From contig PABI01000125.1 in the NCBI GenBank assembly GCA_002699125.1, forward strand, positions 160,602 through 224,601: DNA of 64,000 bases. Reading direction: 5' to 3'. The stretch's first letter is position 1; the number at the start of each line of letters is the position of its first letter. Position numbers and translations under genes: made by a program. The notes under the pieces are model-generated. The model saw only the letters and a program-made list of their open reading frames with translations, did no database searches and was not told the origin of the DNA. This document shows, one piece after another, positions 1 to 8,599 of this stretch. The stretch comes from Anaerolineaceae bacterium. GTDB taxonomy: Bacteria; Chloroflexota; Anaerolineae; Promineifilales; Promineifilaceae.

Positions 1-1151
1 GTAGCTGTGTAGCCAGACATAGTGGCGCTGACAATGGCCCGCGCCCCTACCTGCTCGGCCACATCGCAGCAGGCAGCGCTAATTGCCTGGGTCACAGTGT
101 GAGATTGGGCCGCCTCGGCCTGCCGCCGGTTGCGCCACTCGTTGTAGGGAAAGGCTCCTTCGATGATCTCGCTGATTTGCTTCATCATCAACACCGATTC
201 TACCGGATAATGTCCGGAAGCCGTTTCGCCAGAAAGCATGACGGCATCGGTGCCATCCAAAATGGCATTGGCCACATCGCTGGCTTCGGCGCGGGTTGGC
301 CGGGGATGCTCCACCATCGATTGCAGCATCTGGGTGGCCGTAATGACCGGCTTGCCCACCTCATTGCAGGTGCTGATAATGCGTTTTTGCAGCAGCGGCA
401 CCTCCTGCGGCTGCACCTCAATGCCCAAATCGCCGCGGGCCACCATCATGCCATCGGCCGCATCCCGAATTTCTTCCAGGTGTTCAATCGCTTCGCTTTT
501 TTCAATTTTGGCAATGATGGGGATGTCGGCCCCTTCTGCTTTCATCAACTCGCGTAGTTCCTGGATGTCAGCGGCCGTTCGCACAAAAGAAAGCGCCACA
601 TAATCCAGCTCAAGCTGGCAAACCAGCTTCAAATCTTCCTTATCTTTTTCGGTGATGCTGGAAATAGGCAGGTCGGTACCAGGGGCGTTGACCCCTTTAC
701 GTGATTCCAGCAGGCCAGCCACGGTGGTCATGCAGCGCAGGGCGTCGCCCATTTTCTCGGCCACGGTAAATTCAACTTCGCCATCGCCAATAACCAGGCG
801 GGCGCCGGGTTCAATCACTTCGATGAGGTCTGGATGGGGCATGTGGATCATGGCAGGCTGGCCACGGTGTGGGGTCAGAACCACTTCTTCACCCAGGGAA
901 AGCTGAATACCGCCGGTTTTTACGTGTCCCAGGCGGAGTTTGGGGCCTTGTAAATCGCCCAAGATGCCCAAAATTTTGTTTTCACTTTCGGCGACTTCGC
1001 GCAGCATCTTGACGGTTTTGGTGTGCTGTTCGTGGTTGCCGTGGGAAAAGTTAACGCGAGCCACGCGCATCCCGGCAGCAATCATGCGGCGAATGGTTTC
1101 GGGACTGTTAGAAGCGGGGCCAATGGTGGCGACTATCTTTGTTCGGGCCAT
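1..1151 (-). CDS. pyk: Pyruvate kinase, N-terminal part (runs off window)
   Basis: Catalyses phosphoenolpyruvate + ADP to pyruvate + ATP, the last step of glycolysis, in the cytoplasm. The protein begins MARTKIVATIGPAS, the usual pyruvate kinase opening, and continues with RVNFSHG, a B-domain, the KGVNAPG and SFVR segments, the substrate and metal motif IIAKIEKSEA, MMVARGDLGIE, and the ATQMLQSM and LSGETA stretches. About 383 codons are present, so the TIM barrel is complete and only part of the C-terminal domain is cut by the window edge. An AGGAA ribosome site lies 7 bases before the ATG. No copy of the ACGGCCGT palindrome is seen in it. Confidence 0.96.
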   Translation of the reverse strand, partial: MARTKIVATIGPASNSPETIRRMIAAGMRVARVNFSHGNHEQHTKTVKMLREVAESENKILGILGDLQGPKLRLGHVKTGGIQLSLGEEVVLTPHRGQPAMIHMPHPDLIEVIEPGARLVIGDGEVEFTVAEKMGDALRCMTTVAGLLESRKGVNAPGTDLPISSITEKDKEDLKLVCQLELDYVALSFVRTAADIQELRELMKAEGADIPIIAKIEKSEAIEHLEEIRDAADGMMVARGDLGIEVQPQEVPLLQKRIISTCNEVGKPVITATQMLQSMVEHPRPTRAEASDVANAILDGTDAVMLSGETASGHYPVESVLMMKQISEIIEGAFPYNEWRNRRQAEAAQSHTVTQAISAACCDVAEQVGARAIVSATMSGYTA

Positions 1152-1198
1152 GCGATTTCCTTGCTAGAGTTGTCAGGTGGTAGTTCGTTTATGTTTAT

Positions 1199-1227
1199 AT
1201 GGTATCCCAAGCAGATAACCCTAACAA
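1199..1227 (-). promoter_or_regulatory. Candidate sigma70-type promoter of pyk
   Basis: Read on the minus strand: a -35 like TTGTTA (1222-1227), a 17-base spacer and a -10 like TACCAT (1199-1204), about 48 bases before the pyk start. Both boxes match consensus only partly, so this is tentative. Confidence 0.35.
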
Positions 1228-1271
1228 CTTGGAATAGTTTTGGAATTTAACAATGGGGAGAACGTGGGAAT

Positions 1272-1394
1272 TTGTCATTTCGACCCCTTCGGTGCACTCA
1301 GAGCAAGCTCCGGGAGAAATCCTTCATACGATCACCAACTCATATCTGCCAGCCTCAGAAAGATTTCTCGCCAAAAAGCAGCTCGAAACGACAA
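1272..1394. repeat. Small inverted-repeat element, TTGTCATTTCGA ends
   Basis: The element is bounded by TTGTCATTTCGA (1272-1283) and TCGAAACGACAA (1383-1394), inverted copies with one mismatch, and contains GGGAGAAATC and AGATTTCTC internally. It lies between pyk and a small gene and has no convincing reading frame. The form resembles the small non-coding repeats beginning TGTCATTTCGA or TGTCATTCTGA found in many bacteria. A related element is at 32767-32895. Confidence 0.55.
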
Positions 1395-1436
1395 GTTAAT
1401 GGTCTTCTTGGCTGCGGTATTAGTACTGTTGCAAAT

Positions 1437-1742
1437 TTAACACTCGGCATCTGAGGATGCCGACTCCTCCAGGCTAACCGTCAACTTACACCACAGCGGC
1501 ACAGCTTCAGTAATATCAAAGAAATCTTTGCAGTAAATCAATCCTGCTCTCTCTAAACGACCAATGAACTCTTTAGCAGCTTCCTCGCCAAAATGCGGCC
1601 CGAACGATAACAATTCATCATCTTCATCAAGTGGCTTATCAACTTGCATGATTTCGAACACTTTGGTCCGAGTAACCTGCCTGCTCTTAAGAGAAGACTT
1701 TCGCAAAATAATTCCAAAATCAGTAGAAACCTGAACACTCAT
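1437..1742 (-). CDS. Small hypothetical protein
   Basis: A 101-residue soluble protein that I do not recognise. It starts MSVQVSTDFG and has an acidic middle (DEDDELLSFG) and two cysteines. The ATG at 1742 is preceded by AGGA at 7 bases, which favours it over the TTG two codons upstream. It has no signal peptide or membrane segment. It sits alone, about 90 bases beyond the end of lipA on the same strand. No function is proposed. Confidence 0.55.
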   Translation of the reverse strand: MSVQVSTDFGIILRKSSLKSRQVTRTKVFEIMQVDKPLDEDDELLSFGPHFGEEAAKEFIGRLERAGLIYCKDFFDITEAVPLWCKLTVSLEESASSDAEC

Positions 1743-1810
1743 CAGCAATTCCTATCAGTCAAACACTGGACAATCAGGTATACACGGGAAGCACTCATTC
1801 ACTGAATACT

Positions 1811-1845
1811 GACCACTGATTACCGATTACCGTTTACTGATTACC
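1811..1845. repeat. ATTACCG word repeat overlapping the lipA stop
   Basis: Contains CACTGATTACCGATTACCG followed by a further ACTGATTACC. The same 19-base string occurs at 3620-3638, again at the 3' end of a minus-strand gene. Here the repeat supplies the last codons and stop of lipA. Confidence 0.6.
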
Positions 1846-2745
1846 AAGCAAAACCGCAACCTGCTGGTCGGCGCGGTAGCTGCTGCGCACGAGGGGACCG
1901 CTTTCTACCCAGCGGAAGCCCATCTCCAGGCCAATTTGTTTGAGCTGGGCAAACTCTTCTGGCGTGTAGTAACGCTCGATGGGCCAATGTTTACGGGTAG
2001 GCTGTAAATATTGGCCGATGGTCAAAATATCGACGCCCCAACTGTGCAAATCTTGCAGGGTGGCCAGCAGTTCGTCCCAGGTTTCGCCCAGGCCGACCAT
2101 GATGCCGCTTTTAGTGAGCAGGTCAGGGGCCATCTGTTTGGCGTTGGTGAGGGTGGCCTGTGCCCATTCGTATTTGTCCTGCGGCTGGATGGTGCGGAAG
2201 AGGCGCTCCACGGTTTCCACGTTGTGGTTGAGGATTTCGGGGCGGGCATCCATCACTATTTGCAGGGCGTCGCGGCTGCCTTTGAAGTCGGGGATGAGGA
2301 CCTCGATAGAGCAGCCGGGCTGCACCTCGCGGATGCGGTTGATGCAGGCGGCAAAGATGGGTGCGCCGCCATCTTCCCGTTCGTCCCGGTTGACAGAGGT
2401 GATGACAACGTGTTTCAGGTTCATGGCGCGCACGGCCTGGGCCACGCGTTCCGGCTCTTCCCAATCCATAGGTAACGGCCGTCCCGTCTTCACGTCACAA
2501 AAATGGCAGCTGCGCGTACAAATGTCGCCCATGATGAGGAACGTGGCGGTGCCGGAGCCCCAGCATTCACCGATGTTGGGGCAGCGCGCTTCTTCACAAA
2601 CGGTGTGCAGCTCCTTGCGGCGCATCAGCCCTTTAAGGGTGCGGTAATTGTCGTTGACGTCGTGGATATTACGGACTTTGATCCATGACGGCCGTCTTTG
2701 CGGCTTAGGTGTCTCATTGATTGAATCTAACGGTATACGAGCCAT
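1834..2745 (-). CDS. lipA: Lipoyl synthase LipA
   Basis: Radical-SAM enzyme that inserts two sulfur atoms into protein-bound octanoyl groups to make lipoyl cofactors. The 303 residues carry both expected iron-sulfur signatures: the N-terminal auxiliary-cluster cysteines in CEEARCPNIGEC and the radical-SAM CxxxCxxC as CTRSCHFC. The C-terminal family signature RSSYRAD is also present. AAGGA lies 7 bases before the ATG. It follows lipB on the same strand, 103 bases apart, so octanoyl transfer and sulfur insertion are probably co-expressed. The window also encodes a lipoyl-dependent-type E1 dehydrogenase at 53.8-55.9 kb. Confidence 0.97.
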   Translation of the reverse strand: MARIPLDSINETPKPQRRPSWIKVRNIHDVNDNYRTLKGLMRRKELHTVCEEARCPNIGECWGSGTATFLIMGDICTRSCHFCDVKTGRPLPMDWEEPERVAQAVRAMNLKHVVITSVNRDEREDGGAPIFAACINRIREVQPGCSIEVLIPDFKGSRDALQIVMDARPEILNHNVETVERLFRTIQPQDKYEWAQATLTNAKQMAPDLLTKSGIMVGLGETWDELLATLQDLHSWGVDILTIGQYLQPTRKHWPIERYYTPEEFAQLKQIGLEMGFRWVESGPLVRSSYRADQQVAVLLGNQ

Positions 2746-2762
2746 GCTTCTTCCTTAAAGAT

Positions 2763-2834
2763 AATCCACAGATTACACAGATTTCGCAGATTGGCTAAGA
2801 GAAATCTGTGTGATCTGCGAAATCTGCGGATATT
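2763..2834. repeat. Intergenic hairpin repeat between lipB and lipA
   Basis: An imperfect dyad: ATCCACAGATTACACAGATT on one arm and AATCTGTGTGATCTGCG with AAATCTGCGGAT on the other. It belongs to the same word family (ATTTCGCAGAT) as the perfect hairpin at 48524-48567. Confidence 0.6.
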
Positions 2835-2848
2835 CTTTCATGACGGTG

Positions 2849-3550
2849 TCATCGTGTAACGGCGGTAACTTCTGCATCGATCTGGACTTGAAAAACGGTA
2901 GAAAAAGCGGTGATGATGTGGGGCAAAACATCGGTGATGGTGAACGGCCGTTGCAAAATCTGGGCCATGCTTACCACGCCGTGATCCTGAATGCCACAGG
3001 GAATAATGTTGTCAAAATATGTAAGGTCGGGGTTGACGTTGAGGGCAAAGCCGTGGCTGGTGATGCCGCCCCTTTGAATGCGCACGCCGATGGCGGCAAT
3101 CTTGCTTAGGCCAACGGCCGTTTCCACCCACACGCCACGATGCCCGGCAAAACGCTGGGCTTCAATGCCAAACTGGGCCAACGCCTGAATGAGCATCGCT
3201 TCTAAATCGTTCACGTAGCGTTGGACCATGCCCAGGCCGGGCTGGTCATAAACTCGTTTGAGCGAAAGGATGGGATAGCCAACCAGCTGGCCCGGGCCAT
3301 GGTAGGTGATATCGCCGCCCCGGTCCACGTGGTAAAAGGCAATGTCGCGCTCGTTCAGTTCATCTTCAGTGAGGAGGAGATTTTCTAAGCGGCCGTTTCG
3401 CCCCAAAGTGTACGTCGGTGGATGTTCCAGCAGCAGCAGCTTACCGGCCAGCGCCGGGTTGTCCAGGCGCTCAGCTACCAACGCTTTTTGTAAATTCCAC
3501 GCTTCCAGATAATCGACCTGGTCCACCCATTCCACATCAATATTATGCAT
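2849..3550 (-). CDS. lipB: Octanoyltransferase LipB
   Basis: Moves the octanoyl group from acyl carrier protein to target lipoyl domains, the step before LipA. The 233-residue length is normal. Diagnostic segments are LLLEHPPTYTLGRNG, RGGDITYHGPGQLVGYPI, the lysine-bearing SKIAAIGVRI and HGFALNVN, then IIPCGI with the catalytic cysteine. GGGAG precedes the ATG. Immediately upstream is the terminator of the previous gene, so lipB needs its own promoter or read-through. Confidence 0.96.
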   Translation of the reverse strand: MHNIDVEWVDQVDYLEAWNLQKALVAERLDNPALAGKLLLLEHPPTYTLGRNGRLENLLLTEDELNERDIAFYHVDRGGDITYHGPGQLVGYPILSLKRVYDQPGLGMVQRYVNDLEAMLIQALAQFGIEAQRFAGHRGVWVETAVGLSKIAAIGVRIQRGGITSHGFALNVNPDLTYFDNIIPCGIQDHGVVSMAQILQRPFTITDVLPHIITAFSTVFQVQIDAEVTAVTR

Positions 3551-3560
3551 CGTTTTGCTC

Positions 3561-3611
3561 CCAAAAAATAACGGCCGTATTCTAGCACAATTTTGGCAGA
3601 ATACGGCCGTT
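3561..3611 (-). terminator. Rho-independent terminator built from ACGGCCGT
   Basis: A perfect 14-bp stem: AACGGCCGTATTCT (3570-3583) against AGAATACGGCCGTT (3598-3611), with a 14-base loop. On the minus strand it is followed by ATTTTTTG. It ends the CpXC gene just ahead of lipB. Both arms contain the genome's iterated palindrome. Confidence 0.85.
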
Positions 3612-3616
3612 TGGGA

Positions 3617-3647
3617 CCATCACTGATTACCGATTACCGATCACAGT
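3617..3647. repeat. ATTACCG word repeat at the end of the CpXC gene
   Basis: Carries the same CACTGATTACCGATTACCG string as 1814-1832 and abuts the stop codon of the CpXC gene at 3641. Confidence 0.6.
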
Positions 3648-4978
3648 CTTGCCTGCACCAACGTTTTGACGGATTGGAGACGGCCGTTCAAATCATCCTG
3701 CCCCTGTTCCCCCGCCTGTTCCATCACTTGATCAATCAACTGAATCAGATCGTCAGAGACAAACTGCTCGTTTTCATCCAGCAGCTGCACCTGCTCTTCG
3801 GGCGATTCTGAACGGACCAGTTCGTTTAGCAGCTGCACGTGCGGCGGCAGGGTACGTTCCATCTGGGCATAAATCAGGCTGTGAATTTCGTTTAGGGCCT
3901 GGAACTGCTTGGTATCGTTCTTTTGCTCCGCTTCGTTCATTCTGGCAGCCAGCACAGCCATAAACGCCTCATCGACCTTTTGCGCATTTTCCGCCAGCGC
4001 CTGATTTTTGTCCGGCGCTTCCAGAATCGTGTTCAGCGTATCCATAGCCGCTTGCATCATATTTTGGGACTGTGTTTGCATCGCTTCAAACAACTTTAGC
4101 AAATCGTCCCGAATTTCTTTTAGCCGGGCTACGGCAGCATTGTCGCCTGCTTTTTCCTGCTTTTCGATCTCGTCCGAGAGGTGGCTAAAAAACTCATACT
4201 GCAATGCCCCCTGGCCCGCCATCACCAGGCCATCCACCACGCGTGGCTGTTCCTGGTTGGCAATGACGTGCTCGGCCAGCATGGTGGGCGTCAGACCGCC
4301 TTCTTTTTTGGCCTGGCGGCTCAGCTTGTGCAGGGCTATTTGCTGCTGCTCCATCCGTTGACCAACGGCCGTTTCCGTCATCAGCCGCGCCCGCAAATTG
4401 GTCAGCTTCACCATCTGTTGGTTGTCCTGCATTTGCGACGCCATATCAACAAACTGCTGCAGCATGGCAAAAAACGTTTCGTCAATTTCGTCGGCCCGTT
4501 CCTTGAGCAACACGTCCTGCACGTCTTTGTCTGCCTTGATGAGCGTTTGCAGCAGCTCCGACTGCTTCTTTTGCCGGGCGATCATTTCTGGGGTGATGCC
4601 TTCTGTTTCCAGCACTTTTTCCATGAAGCTTTGCCAGTTCAGCATGATTTGCGGCTGAAACATGTAAGCGCGGCGATCTTCGGGCGGCATCTCGTCCATG
4701 ACCTGCTTGGTAAGCTGGCCAATCATCTGTTCACGTTGTACCTGGTTCAGGTTGAGTTCCTGGGGCACATGGACCATAAACAGCTCATATTCTGCATCAT
4801 GGAAAAGTATGATGGTGGCCATCTGGCCGCCAGCCCCGCAGTTGGGGCAAACAGCGACGTTGAGCTGGCCATTAAGCAGCTGCTGCTTTAGCTGTGGGGT
4901 TCGCTGGGAATCGACGACCTGGTGTACTTCGGCCGAATAAGGCGTGCCACATTGGGGACACGTAAGTTGTGTATGCAT
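3641..4978 (-). CDS. CpXC-domain zinc-finger protein
   Basis: A 445-residue soluble protein. Residues 1-60 carry two CxxC pairs (LTCPQCGTPY and AVCPNCGAGG), the pattern of the CpXC family of presumed metal-binding proteins of unknown role. The rest is charged, mostly helical and likely coiled-coil, rich in Gln, Glu and Lys. I start at MHTQLTCP because AAGGAGCATTTA precedes that ATG. A further start 33 bases upstream lacks such a site. It follows the histidine kinase gene with an 84-base gap holding a hairpin, and ends at a strong terminator. Function unknown. Confidence 0.75.
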   Translation of the reverse strand: MHTQLTCPQCGTPYSAEVHQVVDSQRTPQLKQQLLNGQLNVAVCPNCGAGGQMATIILFHDAEYELFMVHVPQELNLNQVQREQMIGQLTKQVMDEMPPEDRRAYMFQPQIMLNWQSFMEKVLETEGITPEMIARQKKQSELLQTLIKADKDVQDVLLKERADEIDETFFAMLQQFVDMASQMQDNQQMVKLTNLRARLMTETAVGQRMEQQQIALHKLSRQAKKEGGLTPTMLAEHVIANQEQPRVVDGLVMAGQGALQYEFFSHLSDEIEKQEKAGDNAAVARLKEIRDDLLKLFEAMQTQSQNMMQAAMDTLNTILEAPDKNQALAENAQKVDEAFMAVLAARMNEAEQKNDTKQFQALNEIHSLIYAQMERTLPPHVQLLNELVRSESPEEQVQLLDENEQFVSDDLIQLIDQVMEQAGEQGQDDLNGRLQSVKTLVQARL

Positions 4979-4992
4979 TAAATGCTCCTTGA

Positions 4993-5048
4993 AAACCTCC
5001 GCAGGTTTCAAAAAATACCGCGTTCATGGATTAAACCTGCGGGAGGTT
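4993..5048. repeat. AACCTCCGCAGGTT hairpin repeat
   Basis: AAACCTCCGCAGGTTT (4993-5008) pairs with AAACCTGCGGGAGGTT (5033-5048), with a one-base bulge. Each arm is itself nearly palindromic. It lies between the kinase stop and the CpXC start. Confidence 0.6.
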
Positions 5049-5062
5049 GCAAACTTAAAGGT

Positions 5063-6658
5063 TTAATTTCTTGGTAAGGAAAAGGTGAAGGTAGTACCGG
5101 GGCCATCAGGATTTTTGTGAAACCAGATACGGCCGTCGTGCGCCTCAACAATTGCCTTGCAGAGGAACAAACCCAGGCCAGTGCCTTCTGTTTTACGGCT
5201 GAGCGCATTGTCCAGCCGCGAAAATTTTTGAAAAATACGATGCTGCTCGTGATCGGGAATGCCAATGCCACTGTCGCGCACCGAAACGGTCACGTGCTGT
5301 GGATGCACCTCACCCCGAATCACAATCTCGCCACCATCAGGCGAATATTTAATGGCGTTGCTGATCAGGTTGTTCATTACCTGCCCCAGCCGCCGCTCAT
5401 CGCCCCAAATGGGCGGGAAGTCGTCGGCAAACTGCACCTTAATTGTATGCTTGTCTGACTGGCTGCCAAATTTACGCGCCGTGTTTTCCACCACGCGGTT
5501 AAGCTGCACATCCTCGCTCACTTCCAGATTAAACGTACCGGCCTGCAAGCGAGACACTTCCAGCAAGCTGTCGATCAAGTCTGTTAGATTATCGGCTTCT
5601 TCTTCAATTACCGCCAGGGAATCTTGCATGATTTCTGGCGACCAGTTGGCATCCTGCCGCCGCAGCGTGCCGGCATACCCTTTGATAATGGAAACAGGCG
5701 TCTTCAGCTCGTGGCTGACTACGGAGATGAACGTTTTTTGCAGCGCCTCTTCTTCGCGGTAGCGGGTCAGGTCGCGCACGTTGGCAATGATGTCGGTCAT
5801 ACGGCCGTCTACATCCATCAACGGCGCATAAGTGATACCCAAACTGATGCGCTGCCCGTCGGCGGTTTCATCCTGTTCGTCTAACGGCCGTTGCAGATCA
5901 CCTTCTACATACAGATGCGCCGCGCCGGGCAAAGGCCAGCCATTGGCCAGTGCCTCATGCAAATCCATATCTGTCTTCAACGACAGCCATTTGAAAACGT
6001 CTTCATGGTGCTGCCCAATCACCTCTTCCGGTGGTCGGCCAATCATGCGGCTCAGCGCCTTGTTAAAGTCTGTAATGTGCAGCCCCTGATCCAAAATCAT
6101 CACGCCATCAGCATTTTGCTGAATGATGGCATCCAGCCGCTGCTTCTCTTTGTTAACCTGTTCGTACAGACGAGCGTTCTTCACAGCGATGGCCGCTTGC
6201 TCGGCAAAGCTGCTCAGCAATGAGGCGGCATCCTTGGGCAAATGGTATGGCGTACCGGAAAGAAAAACGTAAATCAGGCCAATTATCTCGCCTCCGCTCA
6301 CCATCGGCAGGCGTACCATCTGCGTGAAGCCCAAATTGGAGCGCCGGGCAATGGTCTGCAGGCGGCGGGTCAGCTCATCTTCCTGTTCATTGGTATCCAA
6401 GGGGGGAATATCGCGCAGCAATGGGGCAAAATGATCGACCATGGGGGCGGGAATGCCGTAAACGGCCGCAACCTGTACGCTGTCCAACTCCGGATGATGC
6501 AGGGCAATCATTCCTGCCTTGCCCGCCACCAGCTCTACGGCCGCACGCAAAATGATGCGCAAGACATCTTGCAAATCCAGCTCAGCGGTGATGGCTCGGG
6601 AGATGGCCAGCAAATATTCTCTTTGCAGAATGCGAACGTCTACTAATCCATGTGCCAT
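5063..6658 (-). CDS. Soluble GAF-PAS sensor histidine kinase
   Basis: A 531-residue cytoplasmic kinase with no membrane segment. Order: GAF-type domain (about 20-165), short helix, PAS domain (about 175-300, with GVMILDQGLHITDFNKA), dimerisation and phosphoacceptor helix with the H-box VSHELKTPVS (His near 315), and an ATPase domain with the N-box NNLISNAIKYSP and the glycine boxes DSGIGIPD and GTGLGLFL. It should autophosphorylate and pass phosphate to a response regulator, but none is encoded next to it. The ATG at 6658 has GGAAGAG upstream. Confidence 0.93.
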   Translation of the reverse strand: MAHGLVDVRILQREYLLAISRAITAELDLQDVLRIILRAAVELVAGKAGMIALHHPELDSVQVAAVYGIPAPMVDHFAPLLRDIPPLDTNEQEDELTRRLQTIARRSNLGFTQMVRLPMVSGGEIIGLIYVFLSGTPYHLPKDAASLLSSFAEQAAIAVKNARLYEQVNKEKQRLDAIIQQNADGVMILDQGLHITDFNKALSRMIGRPPEEVIGQHHEDVFKWLSLKTDMDLHEALANGWPLPGAAHLYVEGDLQRPLDEQDETADGQRISLGITYAPLMDVDGRMTDIIANVRDLTRYREEEALQKTFISVVSHELKTPVSIIKGYAGTLRRQDANWSPEIMQDSLAVIEEEADNLTDLIDSLLEVSRLQAGTFNLEVSEDVQLNRVVENTARKFGSQSDKHTIKVQFADDFPPIWGDERRLGQVMNNLISNAIKYSPDGGEIVIRGEVHPQHVTVSVRDSGIGIPDHEQHRIFQKFSRLDNALSRKTEGTGLGLFLCKAIVEAHDGRIWFHKNPDGPGTTFTFSLPRN

Positions 6659-7002
6659 GGGGTAACTCTTCCGTGATACGGCCGTTTTCTACCAAAGGAG
6701 CGACATTTTAACAGGCTGAACAAGCGAAGTCCCTGCCACTCCTTTAAGCTGACGCTGCAATTCAACAACTTATTTAATCGTCAGCCCAAAACGAGCCAAT
6801 CCGTGATTGTAACATATTTACAAAGCAGGGGTTAAATCTAGCACAGCGGCATTATAGTTGCGTAAACGAACCTGTAAGCAGCGCAGATAAGCACATAAAT
6901 CTAGGCTATATGTCCCCTGATCACCCAAAATTGTCCCATTTCGCCAAAAATACGTTATTATGAGCACGATCTATACGATATGGCCTGAAAGGAGCAAGGT
7001 TC
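6659..7002. other. Intergenic region between divergent genes
   Basis: 344 bases without a credible gene. It must hold the promoters of the kinase (minus) and of the acetyltransferase (plus). A weak plus-strand candidate is TTGTCC (6931-6936) with TATTAT (6956-6961), but the 19-base spacer is long. It contains one ACGGCCGT copy near 6680. Confidence 0.5.
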
Positions 7003-8598
7003 ATGGACGCAAATGTCAACGTCCGCCCCGTAACGGAAGCCGACTTACCGGCTGTACGCGATCTGTTTTACCGCAGCTACGGCGAAGAATATCCTTACAA
7101 AGAATTCTACAATGATGAATGGCTGAAGCGCAGCATTTATCAGGACAGCTATCTCTTTTTGCTGGCAGAATTAAAAGGCAAAGTTGTCGGCACGGCCTCT
7201 GTCTATTTTGAGGTGGGGGCTTATGCTGATTTGTGTGGCGAATTCGGCCGTTTGGCCGTGGACCCAAACTACCGGGGACAGGGGGTTGGCAGTGCTCTCA
7301 TGGAAGCTCGCCTGGCCTTTGCCAACCGGCGGCTCCACTTTGGCCTGACGGAATGCCGCACTGCCCACCCATACGCCCAACGCATTTCCGAAAAATTCGA
7401 TCTTCAGCCTATTGGCTTTTTGCCACAAAAAGTATTGCTAGACGATCGGGAAAGTTTGGTGATGATGGCCAAGCCATTTGGCCCGGCCCGTGAACTGCGC
7501 TGCAACAATCCCCGCGTCATCCCCGAAGCGTTTCTGCTGGGGCAGCTGGCGCTGCAAAACATGGGCTTTCGCAACGATCTCATTGCTGTTGATGATGTGG
7601 ATGGCTACCCCATTGGCACCGACTTTCAGGTGGAAGAGCTGACAGAATCCGGGCTGCCATCGCTGCTGCGCATTGAGCGTGGACGATTGTCCCGGCGGCA
7701 CGTTTTTGGCAATTTGCAGCTTAGCTACGGTCTTTTTCTGCTGGAATCGCGCAACGTACGCTATCTGGTGGCGCGCGAGGACGAGCGCATTGTGGGGGCC
7801 ATTGGCTTTACGGTGGACCCCATTGGCCACAGCATCAAGGTGCTGGAGCTAATTGATTTGCGCGACGATGTGGCCGGTTTCTTGCTCAAGGAGCTGGATG
7901 CCTGGGCCAAGGAGATTTACAAAGCGGAGTATTTGGAAATTACCGTCAGCGCTTATTGGCCAGACATTCAGCGCACCTTGAGCAATCTGGGTTTTGTACC
8001 TGTTGCCTACTGTCCCTCCTTTGTCTTTCACGAGGTGGAGCGGCTGGACACGCTCAAAATGGCCAAGCTTTACGTGCCGCTTGACATTGACAAAGCCCAG
8101 CTGACGCCAGCCAGCCAGGAAATCTTTGAGCTGGTGCGGGCCGGTTTTGAAGAGAAGCGGCTGGGCATTTCGGTGAATGAAACAACGCGCCACATGGCCA
8201 TCTTTGAAGGGTTGCAAGAGGGTGAACTGAGCAAAATTGCCGGGTTGTGCACGGTGGTGGAAAAGGCGGCCGGGGAAATGGTGCTCCGAGCCGGCGAGAC
8301 AGGTGACGTCTTTTACATGGTCATGGAAGGGAAGATGGATATTTTGGCGCCGGATGGCTCTCATTCGGTGGGCAAGGTAGAAGCGGGCGACTTTTTAGGG
8401 GAGATTGCCCTGGTAAGCCGCCAACCATATACGGCAACGGCCGTTGCCGCCACAGATGTTCAGTTAATCGCCCTCAAATATCATGATTTTGAAAATCTCA
8501 TCAACCGTTATCCACGCATTGGCCTGCGGGTGATGCGCAATATTGCCATTTCTGTGGGGGAAAAGCTGCGGCTGCTCAACATGAAAAAGCTGCAATAA
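7003..8598 (+). CDS. GNAT acetyltransferase fused to a cyclic-nucleotide-binding-type domain
   Basis: 531 residues. Residues 5-150 form a GNAT domain with the acetyl-CoA loop YRGQGVGSAL. About 195-345 looks like a second, degenerate GNAT-like half. Residues 395-525 form a cNMP-binding-type beta-roll (AGETGDVFYMVMEGKMDI, then GDFLGEIALVSRQPYTATAV). The phosphate-binding cassette has Tyr where cAMP binders usually have Arg, so nucleotide binding is doubtful. Known cAMP-gated lysine acetyltransferases of mycobacteria put the nucleotide domain first. Here it is last. GGAGC precedes the ATG. Confidence 0.85.
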   Translation: MDANVNVRPVTEADLPAVRDLFYRSYGEEYPYKEFYNDEWLKRSIYQDSYLFLLAELKGKVVGTASVYFEVGAYADLCGEFGRLAVDPNYRGQGVGSALMEARLAFANRRLHFGLTECRTAHPYAQRISEKFDLQPIGFLPQKVLLDDRESLVMMAKPFGPARELRCNNPRVIPEAFLLGQLALQNMGFRNDLIAVDDVDGYPIGTDFQVEELTESGLPSLLRIERGRLSRRHVFGNLQLSYGLFLLESRNVRYLVAREDERIVGAIGFTVDPIGHSIKVLELIDLRDDVAGFLLKELDAWAKEIYKAEYLEITVSAYWPDIQRTLSNLGFVPVAYCPSFVFHEVERLDTLKMAKLYVPLDIDKAQLTPASQEIFELVRAGFEEKRLGISVNETTRHMAIFEGLQEGELSKIAGLCTVVEKAAGEMVLRAGETGDVFYMVMEGKMDILAPDGSHSVGKVEAGDFLGEIALVSRQPYTATAVAATDVQLIALKYHDFENLINRYPRIGLRVMRNIAISVGEKLRLLNMKKLQ

Positions 8599-8599
8599 A

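Noticed and set aside
2763..2834. Riboswitch-like structure between lipB and lipA
   Set aside because: The same words form hairpins in unrelated gaps (for example 48524-48567), so a dispersed repeat explains it better.
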